Part shown: positions 51,387 to 61,446 of the stretch, in pieces
How the letters are laid out: each line of letters starts with the position of its first letter
Numbering within the stretch: position 1 is the stretch's first letter
From: Candidatus Villigracilis adiacens
GTDB taxonomy: Bacteria > Chloroflexota > Anaerolineae > Anaerolineales > Villigracilaceae
DNA: 64,000 nucleotides
Reading direction: 5' to 3'
Assembly: GCA_016703605.1 (NCBI GenBank)
Contig: JADJBU010000010.1
Span: 47,665-111,664, forward strand
Notes under the pieces: model-generated
Seen by the model: only the letters and a program-made list of their open reading frames with translations
What the model was told of the DNA's origin: nothing
Databases searched by the model: none
Position numbers and translations under genes: made by a program

Positions 51387-52142
51387 CTATCCAAATCTAC
51401 CCATGATGTAATCTTCGGTTTTCTTTTGTTTTGGGGCGGTGAATATTTTTTTGCCGTCGTCGTATTCGATGAGTTCGCCTTGCAGGAAGAAGGCGGCATG
51501 ATCGGCAGTGCGGGCGGCTTGCTGCACCGAGTGAGGTACGAGGATGACGGTGTAATTCTTTTTTAACTCTTGCAGCGCCATTTCCACTTTACCGGTTGAG
51601 ATTGGGTCAAGACCTGAGGTAGGTTCATCGAGCAAAATAATATCAGGTTGAAGCGCCAGCACACGCGCAAGACAAACACGTTGTTGCTGACCACCAGAGA
51701 GGGCAACGGCTGGGTCGTTCAAGCGGTCTTCGACTTCGTCCCAGATGGCGGCGAGTTTCAAACTTCGTTCCACGGCTTCATCCAATTTGGAGCGGCGCTT
51801 TTCGCCTGCCAGTTCCAATCCGTAGGTGATGTTCTCGCGGATGCTCATTGGCAATGGGACGGGACGGGCAAAGACCATGCCTACTTTGCGGCGCAAGGCG
51901 ATCACGTCCGTTTTAGGGTCGAGGATGTTTTCGCCGTCGATCAGGATGCGCCCGGAACTGGTGCGGATGTCTGTCAGGTCGTTGAGGCGATTGAGACAGC
52001 GCAGCAATGTGGATTTTCCGCCTCCTGCCGGACCGAAGAGGACGGTCACTGCATTCTGACGGATTCCCATACTGATGCCGCGCAGCGATTCCGCGCCATC
52101 GGCGTATTGGAGGGAGAGGTTTTCGATTTCGATTTTGTTCAT
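51387..52142 (-). CDS. pstB: phosphate ABC transporter ATPase PstB (operon 1)
   Basis: A 251-residue ATPase with the PstB layout: Walker A GPAGGGKST, LRCLNRLNDL, signature LSGGQQQRVCLARVL, Walker B IILLDEPTSGLDP and switch region LVPHSVQQAARTADHAAFF, ending in EDYIMGRFG. Walker A has A-G-G where most PstB have S-G-C. It is the last gene of pstS-pstC-pstA-pstB on the minus strand. Confidence 0.9.
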   Translation of the reverse strand: MNKIEIENLSLQYADGAESLRGISMGIRQNAVTVLFGPAGGGKSTLLRCLNRLNDLTDIRTSSGRILIDGENILDPKTDVIALRRKVGMVFARPVPLPMSIRENITYGLELAGEKRRSKLDEAVERSLKLAAIWDEVEDRLNDPAVALSGGQQQRVCLARVLALQPDIILLDEPTSGLDPISTGKVEMALQELKKNYTVILVPHSVQQAARTADHAAFFLQGELIEYDDGKKIFTAPKQKKTEDYIMGRFG

Positions 52143-52224
52143 TAGACGATGGACGAGGCCAGGCCGGGTGGCTCCAAAAAACGCCCCCTCATAACGCTTT
52201 GTCAGTCAATCGCCATGGTCGAGA

Positions 52225-53088
52225 TCACCACTGCCGTTTCGCTCTTGCCCGCGAGCGGATGATGGTCGCGATCACATTCATGGTGAGAACGAAGGCGAGC
52301 AAGACCAACGCCGTTCCATATTGGATTTGGATCGGCATTTCAGGCACTTGTGTGGAGATGACGAAAAGATGATACGGCAGCGCCATGGTCGCATCAAAGG
52401 GGGAGCCGGGTAGGCGTGGCAGGAAGAACGCTGCGCCTGTGAAAAGGATGGGGGCGGTTTCACCTGCAGCACGTTCCAAGCCGAGGATGACTCCCGTGAG
52501 GATGCCGGGCAGCGCTTCTTTTATGACGATCTTGCGGATGGTTTGCCAGCGAGTCGCTCCGAGAGAGATGCTTACTGTGCGGAAGGATTGCGGCACGGAA
52601 CGCAGTGCTTCCTCCGCGGTGCTAATGATGACGGGCAGAGTCATGATGGAGAGAGTCAATGAAGCGGCGAGGATGGAGGTGCCGAATTGAAGGAACAAGA
52701 CGAACAAGCCCAAGCCGAACAAACCATATACTACAGAAGGGATGCCTGCCAGATTGATGATCGCCAGGCGAATGAGGCGTGTCAACTGTGTGTCTTTGGC
52801 GTATTCAGAGAGGGTAGATAGCCGCCGCAATTCCCAATGGCACGAGAAGATCGCTGTGCCAACGGTTAAATAAAGCGTGCCGATAATGGCGGGCAGGATG
52901 CCGCCTGCGCGCATACCGTCATGCGGGAAGCCAGTGATGAATTCCCACGAGATGGCTGAACCGCCTTAAAATAGAATGAAGATAACAGTGCCAACGATGG
53001 GCAGAACAGTGACCAGAGCCATCAGGGTGATAAATCCATACCCAAGCCGTTGGACGGTGTGACGATTACGAGCGAAGACTTTCATCAT
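52225..53088 (-). CDS. pstA: phosphate ABC transporter permease PstA (operon 1, internal stop)
   Basis: About 287 residues with the PstA domain: NLAGIPSVVYGLFGLGLFV, LPVIISTAEEALRSVPQSFR and LGATRWQTIRKIVIKEALPGILTG. The frame is uninterrupted from ATG 53088 except for TAA at 52968-52966, where ILF is followed by GGSAISWEFITG. The coding strand reads TTTTAAGG; TTTAAAGG would give Lys in frame, consistent with paired homopolymer errors or a real nonsense mutation. Its start overlaps the pstC stop. Confidence 0.83.
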
Positions 53089-53996
53089 GAGAGGATCCTC
53101 TCTGCACGTTTCTTGGCTCGGAAGACGACGGAAGATGCAATCACATTGACGGTCAATGAGATCAAGAACAAAATAATGCCGATCAGGAAGAGGGTGTGGT
53201 AATGCACGCTTCCATTTGCAACCTCGCCCATTTCGGCGGCGATGGTGGCGGTCATGGTGCGGACGGGGGAGAAGAGGCTACCCAAGCTGGTTGCCAATAC
53301 AGGTGCATTGCCGGTGACCATCATCACGGTCATCGTTTCGCCGATGGCACGACCCACTCCAAGCATGATAGCGGTCAGTACGCCAGACTTTGCCGCGGGC
53401 AGGGTCACACGCCAGATGGTCTGCCATTTGGTGGCGCCTAATGCCCAGGCACCTTCACGATAGGCGCGCGGCACAGAGTCGAGTGCATCTTCGGCAACAG
53501 AGACGACCGTGGGGACGGCGATCCCGCCCAAGAGCAGCGACCCGGTAAACGCGGTCAGACCCGTTGGCAGGTCCAGAAAGATGCGAAGGTTGGGGGAGAC
53601 GACGAGGATACCGAGAAATCCCAAGACCACCGAAGGGAGTCCACCGAGCAGTTCCACGAGCGGCTTGAGAATTTCGCGCATCCAACGCGGAGCGATCTCG
53701 GAGATGTAAACGGCGGTGCCGATCCCAAATGGGACAGCGATAAGTGCCGCGCCGATAGTGACGATGAGTGAACCCGTTATAAGTGGCAGGATGCCGAACA
53801 TCGCTTCAATGGGATACCAACGCAGGCTGACGAAATTGCTGCCTTCCACTTCACCAAGGGCGGGCAAACCTTCACGCATAAGGAAGAAGAAAATAAGCAG
53901 GACAAAAACGATGGCGGAATATCCGCTCGCTTTGATGGCTCTTGTAATGATGAATTCGCGCCAGTTTAAAGATTTTCCATGGTGCTCCACCGTCAT
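53085..53996 (-). CDS. pstC: phosphate ABC transporter permease PstC (operon 1)
   Basis: A 303-residue permease with six helices; PFGIGTAVYISEIAPRWMRE, LLGGLPSVVLGFLG, VAEDALDSVPRAYREGAWALGATKWQTIWRVTLPAAKSGVL and GVGRAIGETMTVMMVTGNAP are PstC signatures. It lies between pstS and pstA and overlaps pstA by four bases. Confidence 0.93.
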   Translation of the reverse strand: MTVEHHGKSLNWREFIITRAIKASGYSAIVFVLLIFFFLMREGLPALGEVEGSNFVSLRWYPIEAMFGILPLITGSLIVTIGAALIAVPFGIGTAVYISEIAPRWMREILKPLVELLGGLPSVVLGFLGILVVSPNLRIFLDLPTGLTAFTGSLLLGGIAVPTVVSVAEDALDSVPRAYREGAWALGATKWQTIWRVTLPAAKSGVLTAIMLGVGRAIGETMTVMMVTGNAPVLATSLGSLFSPVRTMTATIAAEMGEVANGSVHYHTLFLIGIILFLISLTVNVIASSVVFRAKKRAERILS

Positions 53997-54064
53997 TGCT
54001 TGTCCGTGACAAGAATTCCAGTGAGAGGTTCTTTAAAAGCCCTCGCATGACGTAATAAATTGAT

Positions 54065-54937
54065 TTACTTCACAGGCACAAACCCCAACTCCGCAACGAT
54101 CTCTTGCGCTTCGGGGAAAAAGGATCCAATCGAGATATTCTTTCACGATCCCTGTGGGCTCGCCGTCAGTATACATATAAAGGTCGCGCGCGATGGGGTA
54201 GGTCTTATCGTTTACCGTGTCAATGGCAGGCAATACATACGCACCGCCTTCTTCTTCGGCAATCGCGATCATTTTCAGGTCATCAGGCACATACCCAAGA
54301 CCATCATAACCAATGGCATTCGGGTTGCTGCGCACTTCAGAGATGATCCCCTCCGAAGAGGGCAGCAAAAGCGTGTCGGTTGAAAAGAGCGTCTTATCTT
54401 CTTTGCCGCCCAGCCTTCAAACGGTTTCCAGAAAATATACATGCGTGCCAGAGTTGGTTTCGCGCGAGAGTTTTACGATCGGTCTGTCTTCACGCCGACT
54501 TCATTCCAGTTGGTGATCTTGCCGCTGTAAATATCAGAAATCTGTTGCAAAGTTAATTCACTGACAGGGTTTTCAGGGTTCACAATTACCGCAATGGCAT
54601 CGCGTGCAATGATATGTTCAACGGGCTCGATGCCCTTTGATTGGGCTTCAGCGATCTCTTCATCCTTGATCTTGCGCGAGGCATTCGCCAGGTCTACGGT
54701 GTTGTTGATCAGCGCCGCAATGCCTGTCCCTGAACCGCCGCCCGTCACCGAGATGCGCACATCGCTGTGTTCAGCCTGGTAGGTTTCCGCCCATGCCAGC
54801 GCAAGGTTGACGATGGTATCGGAACCTTTATTCTCGATGTATTGAGCAGGGGAGTTGGAAGTAGTATCGGTGGAAGTGGATCCACAGGAAGTAATGAAGA
54901 AAGTGGTAAGTACAAAGAAGATTAGTGCACGTTTCAT
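54065..54937 (-). CDS. pstS: phosphate-binding lipoprotein PstS (operon 1, several frame breaks)
   Basis: The N-terminus has a lipoprotein signal (FFITSCGS) and the PstS start NKGSDTIVNLALAWAETYQ, VTGGGSGTGIAALINNTVDLANASRKIK and ITNWNEVG. The frame then breaks near 54485 (one base lost before DRPIVKLSRETNSGTHVYF), meets a TGA after FLETV, continues as LLPSSEGIISEV and is shifted again at the AAAAA run near 54117 before the expected end ELGFVPVK and TAA at 54067-54065. All pieces align to one ordinary PstS. Confidence 0.82.
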
Positions 54938-54945
54938 CGGCTGGG

Positions 54946-54951
54946 ATTATA
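54946..54951 (-). promoter_or_regulatory. TATAAT -10 box of pstS operon 1, leaderless spacing
   Basis: A consensus TATAAT on the minus strand ends 8 bases before the pstS ATG (54937) with no Shine-Dalgarno sequence. Confidence 0.5.
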
Positions 54952-55039
54952 CCGCCTCTGACTCAACCGAACCCGATTCTTGCCTGACGCTTTTTGCTAG
55001 TTTATGATTTATTTCTATCGCTTTATATTTTCTTTTTGA

Positions 55040-55045
55040 TACAAT
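55040..55045 (+). promoter_or_regulatory. TACAAT -10 box of the divergent pstB, leaderless spacing
   Basis: TACAAT ends 7 bases before the ATG at 55053, again without a ribosome binding site. Together with the opposite pstS box it makes this 115-base gap a divergent promoter region. Confidence 0.5.
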
Positions 55046-55052
55046 CACTTCC

Positions 55053-55812
55053 ATGACAGTAACTCAACCCGCCTTTACCGTCCAGAACATGGACTTTTAC
55101 TACAATGCCCCTAAGAAAACACTCTCCAACATTAACTTGGAAATTCAGCCGCAAAAAGTGACTGCACTCATTGGTCCATCCGGCTGTGGAAAATCTACGT
55201 TCTTGCGTTGCCTCAATCGCATGAATGACACCATCCCCGGTACAAAAGTGGATGGGAAGATCCTGCTCAATGGACAGGACATCTACGACCCAGTTATGGA
55301 TGTGGTCAATCTCCGTCAGCGGGTGGGCATGGTTTTTCAAAAGCCGAACCCGTTCCCACAGTCTATTTTTGATAATGTGGCGTTCGGTTTGCGAGTGATG
55401 GGGCTGGACGTGAATCTGAACGAGGTCGTGGAAAAGTCCTTGCGAGCCGCAGCCTTGTGGGATGAAGTGAAAGATGATCTTAAATCCGATGCGATGGGAT
55501 TGTCACTTGGACAGCAGCAAAGGCTTTGTATTGCCCGTGTCATTGCTGTGCAGCCAGAAGTGATATTGATGGATGAGTCCACCTCTGCGCTTGACCCGAT
55601 CGCTACTCTACGCGTGGAAGAACTGATTGCGGACTTAAAGAAACAATACACCATTGTGATCGCAACGCATAACATGCAGCAAGCTGCGCGTCTCTGATTA
55701 CACTGGTTTCTTTTGGCTGGGTGAGATGGTCGAATTTGCGCCCACCAACCAGATGTTCACTGTGCCAAAACAGGAATTAACCGAAGCATATATTACTGGA
55801 AGAATGGGGTAG
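55053..55812 (+). CDS. pstB: phosphate ABC transporter ATPase PstB, divergent extra copy (one frameshift)
   Basis: A PstB of about 253 residues: Walker A GPSGCGKST, LRCLNRMNDTIPG, VFQKPNPFPQSIFDNVAFG, signature LSLGQQQRLCIARV, Walker B ILMDESTSALDP and THNMQQAAR. The frame breaks after QQAAR near 55689; the remaining DYTGFFWLGEMVEFAP and EAYITGRMG are in another frame, with TAG at 55810-55812. The gene is alone on the plus strand between two Pst operons. Confidence 0.85.
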
Positions 55813-55896
55813 GGAGTTACGGAATCCGAAAATTCTACTTTCGGGTCATTCTAGGTTTTTCCTGAAGTATAACTTCAGGAGTTCAGGACAGTTAAA

Positions 55897-55930
55897 CAAA
55901 GCGAGTGGATGAGAACCTCATCCACTCGCT
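55897..55930. terminator. bidirectional terminator between pstB and phoU
   Basis: AAGCGAGTGGATGAG and CTCATCCACTCGCTT are perfect 15-base arms around AAC, placed between the converging ends of pstB (plus) and phoU (minus), with T-rich sequence after the right arm. Confidence 0.75.
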
Positions 55931-55950
55931 TCTTAATTACTCAGTACGGA

Positions 55951-56640
55951 TTACTTCTTTTGGTTTTTCCAAAACTCATCGTCGCTGGATTTGATCTCGC
56001 CAAATTCGCCGGTGGCGATGAAGATGGTGCGTTCACAAATATTGGTAACGCGGTCAGAAAAACGTTCGAGGTTGTGAGCCACCCAAAGCAGCCAGTTGGC
56101 GCGTTCGATGTTCTTGGGGTCTTCAATGACGAAGACCATCAACTCCCGGTAAATCTGATTGTAAAGCGCATCCACTTCATCATCTTCAACGGGCAGGGTT
56201 TGGGCGGTTGCCACATCTTCCTGCACGAAGGCGGTCAGGGCACGATGAAGCATGTCTGCGCCTTTTTGTGCCATGCGCGGAACGTCGATCAATGGTTTGA
56301 GCAGGGTTTCTTCGCCCATGCGAATATTAATATTGGCGATGCCTTTGGCGTAATCACCCATGCGTTCGAGCTCGGAGATGATCTCCATGGTCGAGGCGAG
56401 CAGGCGCAGGTCGTGCGCCATGGGCTGCTGGGTGGCGATCAGGATCATCAGCTGGTTTTCGATGGCGAAACGCTTCTTGTTGATCTCTTTATCTTCGGCA
56501 ATAATCTTCTCGGCAGCTTTGACGTCACGTTTCTTTAACGCTTCTACTGAGCCGATAATGGCATGTTCGACCATGCTGCCTAGTAAAAGCACTTCGTCTT
56601 TTACCTGCTGAATGTCGCTCTCAAAAGTTTTTCGAATCAT
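55951..56640 (-). CDS. phoU: phosphate transport regulator PhoU
   Basis: A 229-residue protein of two PhoU three-helix repeats: IQQVKDEVLLLGSMVEHAIIGSVEAL, ELERMGDYAKGIANI with the metal-binding E-x-x-R-x-x-D, and a second ELERFSDRVTNICE-like motif as NLERFSDRVTNICERTIF. PhoU links the Pst system to the Pho regulon sensor kinase. It ends the second Pst operon. Confidence 0.94.
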   Translation of the reverse strand: MIRKTFESDIQQVKDEVLLLGSMVEHAIIGSVEALKKRDVKAAEKIIAEDKEINKKRFAIENQLMILIATQQPMAHDLRLLASTMEIISELERMGDYAKGIANINIRMGEETLLKPLIDVPRMAQKGADMLHRALTAFVQEDVATAQTLPVEDDEVDALYNQIYRELMVFVIEDPKNIERANWLLWVAHNLERFSDRVTNICERTIFIATGEFGEIKSSDDEFWKNQKK

Positions 56641-56682
56641 AAGTCCTCTTAGAGTTGATGGTGTTCATTTTACTACTGACAA

Positions 56683-57132
56683 TTACATCTGACGATGGTC
56701 TGTTGGAATGATATTTTTTTCGGTCAGCCACAAGCGCAAACGCTGCTCGATCTGGTCACGCACGTGGCGGGTCAACTCGAGGCGCTGCTCTTCATCCGCT
56801 TTTGCCGGGTCATCGAAGGGGAAATGTTCATGCGTACCCATGTTCAAAAAAACAGCAGGACAATTTTCTTCGGCATCTGCACAAACTGTGATGACATGTG
56901 CGAAGTGAGTCTTGCCAAGATATTCCGTAACGGATTTTGACCACTGCCCTGAAATATCGATGCCAATCTCACGCATCGCTTCCTGGACCTCGGGCAGGAT
57001 GCTGCCCTTCGGCTCTGTACCTGCGCTGAAAACCTCGAAGTGCTCATCCGCCAGCGCGCGCAGAAGCCCTTCCGCGATCTGGCTGCGCGCTGAGTTGCCT
57101 GTGCAGAGAAAGAGGACTTTGGCTTCAGTTAT
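56683..57132 (-). CDS. low-molecular-weight phosphatase / arsenate reductase-like
   Basis: About 149 residues. The P-loop KVLFLCTGNSARSQIAEGLLRAL matches the C-x5-R signature of the LMW-PTP/ArsC family, followed by VFSAGTEPKGSILPEVQEAMREIGIDISGQWSKSV, HVITVCADAEENCP and WPF-like HFPFDDPAKAD. The expected start codon is ATA in this sequence (57132-57130), where ATGACTGAA overlapping a TGA stop of pstB would be natural; an A-for-G error or an unusual start are both possible. The gene lies inside the Pst operon, between pstB and phoU. Confidence 0.78.
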   Translation of the reverse strand: MTEAKVLFLCTGNSARSQIAEGLLRALADEHFEVFSAGTEPKGSILPEVQEAMREIGIDISGQWSKSVTEYLGKTHFAHVITVCADAEENCPAVFLNMGTHEHFPFDDPAKADEEQRLELTRHVRDQIEQRLRLWLTEKNIIPTDHRQM

Positions 57133-57904
57133 CCGAACCTTCCGGTTACGTAATCTTCAGTACGCTTGTCTTTGGGACGGGTGAAGATGGATTTCGTCTC
57201 GTCGAATTCGATCACACCGCCTGCGCGTTGGTCGTCGATCATCATCATGGCGGTATAGTCGCTGGCGCGTGCGGCTTGCTGCATGTTGTGGGTGACGATG
57301 AGGATGGTGTAGTTCTTTTCAACTCCTTGCATCAACTCTTCGATGCGTAGAGTGGAGATGGGGTCGAGTGCCGAGGCGGGTTCATCCATCAAAATAATTT
57401 CTGGTTGGATGGCGATGGTGCGGGCAATGCACAAACGCTGTTGTTGTCCGCCGGATAGGGCGTAGGCACTTTCCTGCAGTTTATCTTTTACTTCATCCCA
57501 AAGGGCGGCGCTGCGCAGAGACTGTTCAACGAGTTCATCCATTTTGCCTTTGAAGCCGTTGATGCGCGCGCCCAGGCGATGTTCTCGTAAATGGATTTGG
57601 GGAATGGGTTTGGCTTTTGGAAGACCATACCGATCTTGCGGCGCACTTCCACAGGGTCGATGTTTTTGCTGTACAAGTTCTGTCCCTGTAAAAGTAGTTC
57701 GCCGGTGGCATAACAACCCGGTACGAAATCATTCATGCGGTTGAAGGAACGCAGCAAGGTGGACTTGCCGCAGCCGGAAGGTCCAATAATGGCGGTGATT
57801 TTTTGCCTTTCGATCTTGAGGTTCACGCCTCTGACGGCGGTGAAGGTTCCATAATGTATGGAGAGATCGTTTGATTCAATGGCGTAGGTGGGTGAGTTTT
57901 GCAT
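57129..57904 (-). CDS. pstB: phosphate ABC transporter ATPase PstB (operon 2, one frameshift)
   Basis: About 258 residues: Walker A GPSGCGKST, LRSFNRMNDFVPG, VFQKPNPFPKSIYENIAWG, signature LSGGQQQRLCIARTI, Walker B ILMDEPASALDP and THNMQQAARASDY, ending EDYVTGRFG. One base is missing near 57570, between ENIAW and ARINGFKGKMDEL. AAGGAAG precedes the ATG. It lies between pstA and the LMW phosphatase gene. Confidence 0.88.
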
Positions 57905-57951
57905 ATTTACTTCCTTGAAATGACGATTGACGATCTTCTATCGTCTGACTT

Positions 57952-59190
57952 CTAGTATTTTCTCTGGTAGCGGTTGCGCAGCATAATTGCACTGGCGTTC
58001 AATGTGAGCAATAAAACCAACAGCATAATAATGGCGCTCGCAGCAATGGCATGAAATTCAGATTGGGCACGGGTTGTCCACTGGTAGATCTGAATGGGCA
58101 GGGCGGTGAATTTTGAGAAAGGACCATCTGGATCAATGCTGATGAAGGTGGAAGCGCCAACAACGATGAGTGGAGCAGTTTCACCGAGTGCCCGAGAGAT
58201 GGCAAGGATGCTGCCTGTGAGGATGCCCGGGAGTGCATTCGGCAGAATGTGATGCCAGATCGTTTGCCAGCGCGTCGCACCGACACCGTATGCGGCTTGC
58301 CGAAGTGAGTCGGGGACAGCTTTGATGGCTTCTTGCGCGTTGATGATAATGAGCGGCAGAACGAGGATGCCCACCGTCAAGTCAGCGGAAAGCACGGTGC
58401 GTCCGTTCGAGTCGGTCACACCGAACATGCTCGCCACCGGTGAAAGCCTCCAGCGTACGGATGAAGACCGCCAAACCTAACATGCCATACACGATACTGG
58501 GGACGCCTGCGAGGTTATTGATATTGGTTTGAATGATGTTGGTGAACCAGCCTTTGGGGGGGCGTACTCTTTGTAAATAGACGGCTGCGCCTGTGCCGAT
58601 GGGTAGAGCAAAGAGGATGGCAAGCCCGACCATCCATAACGAGCCCATGATGGCGGTGCGACACGGCGAACTCCGCTTTAGAGGACATGGGCGTGACAAG
58701 GAATTGCGGTGTGAGCCATGAACGGAATTCGAGAATGGCGTCGGGATATTTTTCGGTAACTTCGGCGCGGATCTCGTCTCCACGCAGGAGTGAGTCAGTC
58801 ATGCTCCAAGTGCCTTTGGTATCAATGCGTACAAGACGTTCGAGGAAGAGGTTGAGTAAGTCCGCTTGCGAACGTTCTTGCATGGGTTGTTCATTTTCCA
58901 GTTTGTTATATGCACCTGAAGAAAGATTTTCTTTAGGATGACGAGTAGTTGTCTTTCGTCGGTTCATTCACCGGCGTGGAAGTGAATTCCGCCGGATCAT
59001 CTTTGTATTCATACGCGATGTAGCCAAAGGCTCCGTCCACGACGTTGTAGAGCAGGGCGGTGAGAGCGATGATGGCGATCAGTAAAGCCGAAAGGAAAAG
59101 AATCTGCCAAATAGTGGCGACCCGATACCGGCTGCGTAAAGAGGCGTTGAAATCTGCCCCTTCGGGGAAGTGGTCATGTCTCTGATTCAT
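57952..59190 (-). CDS. pstA: phosphate ABC transporter permease PstA (operon 2, multiple frameshifts)
   Basis: Fragments in order: NQRHDHFPEGADFNASLRSRYR, then a membrane helix (IWQILFLSALLIAIIALTAL), a periplasmic region with MSMTDSLLRGDE and EFRSWLTPQFLVTPMSS, LWMVGLAILFALPIGTGAAVYL, NINNLAGVPSIVYGMLGLAVF, then LIIINAQEAIKAVPDSLRQAAYGVGATRWQTIWHHILPNALPGILTG. They are spread over at least three frames, with breaks near 58940, 58670 and 58430. The extra-long periplasmic part is typical of some PstA. Its ATG overlaps the pstC stop. Confidence 0.78.
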
Positions 59191-60138
59191 TCGTAGCGCT
59201 CCCTGAAACGATTGACGATGTATTGGCTGATGAGGTTCAGTACGAGGGTCACGAGGAAGAGCATCAACGCGATGGCGAAGAGGCTGGTGTAGTCGATGGA
59301 GTTGTACGAAAGGTCGCCGCCGCTGATGCGGGCGATGTGTCCAGTCATCGTTTCAGCGGCTTCGGAGCGGATTAAAGGAGAAGTTAGGTCCGGCGCCGGA
59401 TGCGACCGCGACGATCATCGTCTCACCAACAGCGCGGGAGATACCGAGGATGAGTGCGGCGCCAATGCCAGAGAGGGCGGCAGGCAGAACGACTTGCGTA
59501 CTGCTTTCAAATTTAGTGGCACCCATGGCATAGGCAGCTTCACGCAGAGAACGCGGCACAGCGCTGAGCGCATCTTCGCTCATGGAGGAGATGAGCGGCA
59601 GGATCATGATGCCCATGACCAAGCCCGCCGAAAGCATGTTGTAGACTTGAATGTTGTCGCCGAAGATGTTTTGCAGTATGGGTGTGACGAACAACAAAGC
59701 GAAGTAACCATACACAACGGTAGGGATGCCCGCCAGAATTTCCAAAACAGGTTTGAGAATACCGCGTGCTTTTGGGGAGGCGTATTCGCTCAAATAGATG
59801 GCGGCTGCCAGCCCAAGCGGAAGTGAGATGGCAATGGCGATCAGGCTTGTGGTCAGTGTGGCAGAGATGAGTGCCCAGATTCCATATTGACCGATGCCCG
59901 GCTGCCATTTGGTCTCGCCGAAGAACTTGGCGAAGGTTACATCGGGATTGCCGAAGAACAACATGGCTTCCTTGCCTAATTCGTATACAATGGCGACGGT
60001 GGTCAAAATAGATAAAATCCCTGCAAAGAACAAAAGGGTTTGGATAACACTTTCGCCAATGCGGGTTTTCTTTTTGAGGTCAAATTGCCGAAAACTTTGA
60101 GTTTCTGTGGCTTTTATATTCAGGACTTCTTCTTTCAT
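59187..60138 (-). CDS. pstC: phosphate ABC transporter permease PstC (operon 2, one frameshift)
   Basis: About 316 residues. SLPLGLAAAIYLSEYASPKARGILKPVLEILAGIPTVVYGYFALLFVTPIL, SSMSEDALSAVPRSLREAAYAMGATKFE and ISRAVGETMIVAVASGAGPN are PstC signatures. The frame breaks near 59370; the tail EAAETMTGHIARISGGDLSYNSIDYTSLFAIALMLFLVTLVLN reads in another frame to a TGA overlapping the pstA ATG. Confidence 0.85.
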
Positions 60139-60192
60139 ACATTTTCTCTCTGTGCTATGGTGGGTTCGTTGCTACCCTTTTACAGCAGAAAT

Positions 60193-60221
60193 GGGCTGGT
60201 CCCATTTTCAGAGACCAGCCC
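60193..60221 (-). promoter_or_regulatory. intercistronic hairpin after pstS (operon 2)
   Basis: GGGCTGGTC and GACCAGCCC form a 9-bp stem around an 11-base loop, between the pstS stop and the pstC start. It is the third binding-protein gene in the window followed by such a hairpin. Confidence 0.6.
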
Positions 60222-60238
60222 TTTTGTATTCAATTCAA

Positions 60239-61300
60239 TTACTTGGTCGTCGCGGCTTCCCAGGCAGCCATGGAGGCTTCGAGGTCAGCAGCAGGAGCGG
60301 GGAAGTAACCTACATCGATGACGTTGTCATTGACATTGGAGAGGTAGAAGTAGATGAAAGCGGCAACTTGGGGCTTTTCCTGCATGATCGCAGCATCAGA
60401 GTAGATGAAGAGCGGCGGGCAAGCGGGTAAGTGCCGTTGTCCACATCTTCCTGATTGGGCTCCACACCTTCGATGTTGAGGGCTTTCAAGCGCCCCCTCG
60501 TGCTCGACGAAGTAAGCGTAACCGAAGCAACCAATAGCGTAGGGGCTGCCTTCAACACCCTGAACGAGGACGTTGGTCATCTTTCAGAGAACTGAGCGCC
60601 TTCGAGACCGAGGACAGCTTCTTCACCAAGTTTGGTGTCAGCTTCCTTTCGGCGTTGGGGTATGAGGAGCGAACCACAGCTTCAACGAAGTAGTCGAATG
60701 TGCCGGAGAGTCAGCGCCGGGGAGTAGATGGGTGATGGCTTCAGCGGGGAAGGAGGCATCGACCTGATCCCAAGTCTTGAACTCTCCGGTGTAGATCTCG
60801 CCAAGCCGTTCCTTGACGAGGTTGGTAACGAAATCATTGCTGGAGCTTACGACCACAGCGAGAGCATCAATGCCCACGCGGATTCAACGGGGGTAAGAAC
60901 AATGGCGGCACAAGTCAACTCCGCTGTCCTTGATCTTGCGGGAAGCGTTGGAGATATCGGACTCTTCCAGCGGTGCAGAAGTCGTTCTGAAACCAGCGAA
61001 GACATGCCGAGCTGTCAACAGTGACGTTGCCAGTAAAGCCTTCGTTCTGAATTCTTCAGCCATGCGTTCGAGAGCGGGAAGATTAGTGGAGGAACCGGCG
61101 GTGACTACATCACCTTCAACGGCATCTGGGGCATAAGCAGCCATTGGGTCTTCGGTGGGCGCTTCAGTAGCAACTTCAGTTGCGGCCACTTCGGTAGCGA
61201 CTTCAGTAGCAGGTGCTTCTTCGGCAGGAGCACCGCAGGCGGCGAGCACGAGGCTCAAAGCCACCATGAGGAAAAGGGACGTACGAACGATTTTGGACAT
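60239..61300 (-). CDS. pstS: phosphate-binding lipoprotein PstS (operon 2, many frameshifts)
   Basis: The N-terminus MSKIVRTSLFLMVALSLVLAACG is a lipoprotein signal, followed by a Thr/Glu/Ala-rich linker and GDVVTAGSSTNLPALERMAEEF, a PstS opening. Later pieces in other frames include DISNASRKIKDS, VVVSSSNDFVTNLVKERLGEIYTGEFKTWDQ, YAIGCFGYAYFVEH and the C-terminal PAPAADLEASMAAWEAATTK. At least four frame breaks occur between 60460 and 61050. The gene order pstS-pstC-pstA-pstB-phoU supports the call. Confidence 0.78.
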
Positions 61301-61434
61301 TTCTCTAATTTCTCCTATTTTTTTTGTACGCTCGTGATGTTATCAACCGCCTCTTAAGGTCAATGGAAGGATGGGTTAACATCTTGTTAAGAACGACCAT
61401 GGTCAATGGTCCACGGTTCATCGTCAAATTCCGT

Positions 61435-61440
61435 TACAAT
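61435..61440 (+). promoter_or_regulatory. TACAAT -10 box of manA, leaderless spacing
   Basis: TACAAT ends 6 bases before the ATG at 61447, with no ribosome binding site between. Confidence 0.45.
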
Positions 61441-61446
61441 TACCCC

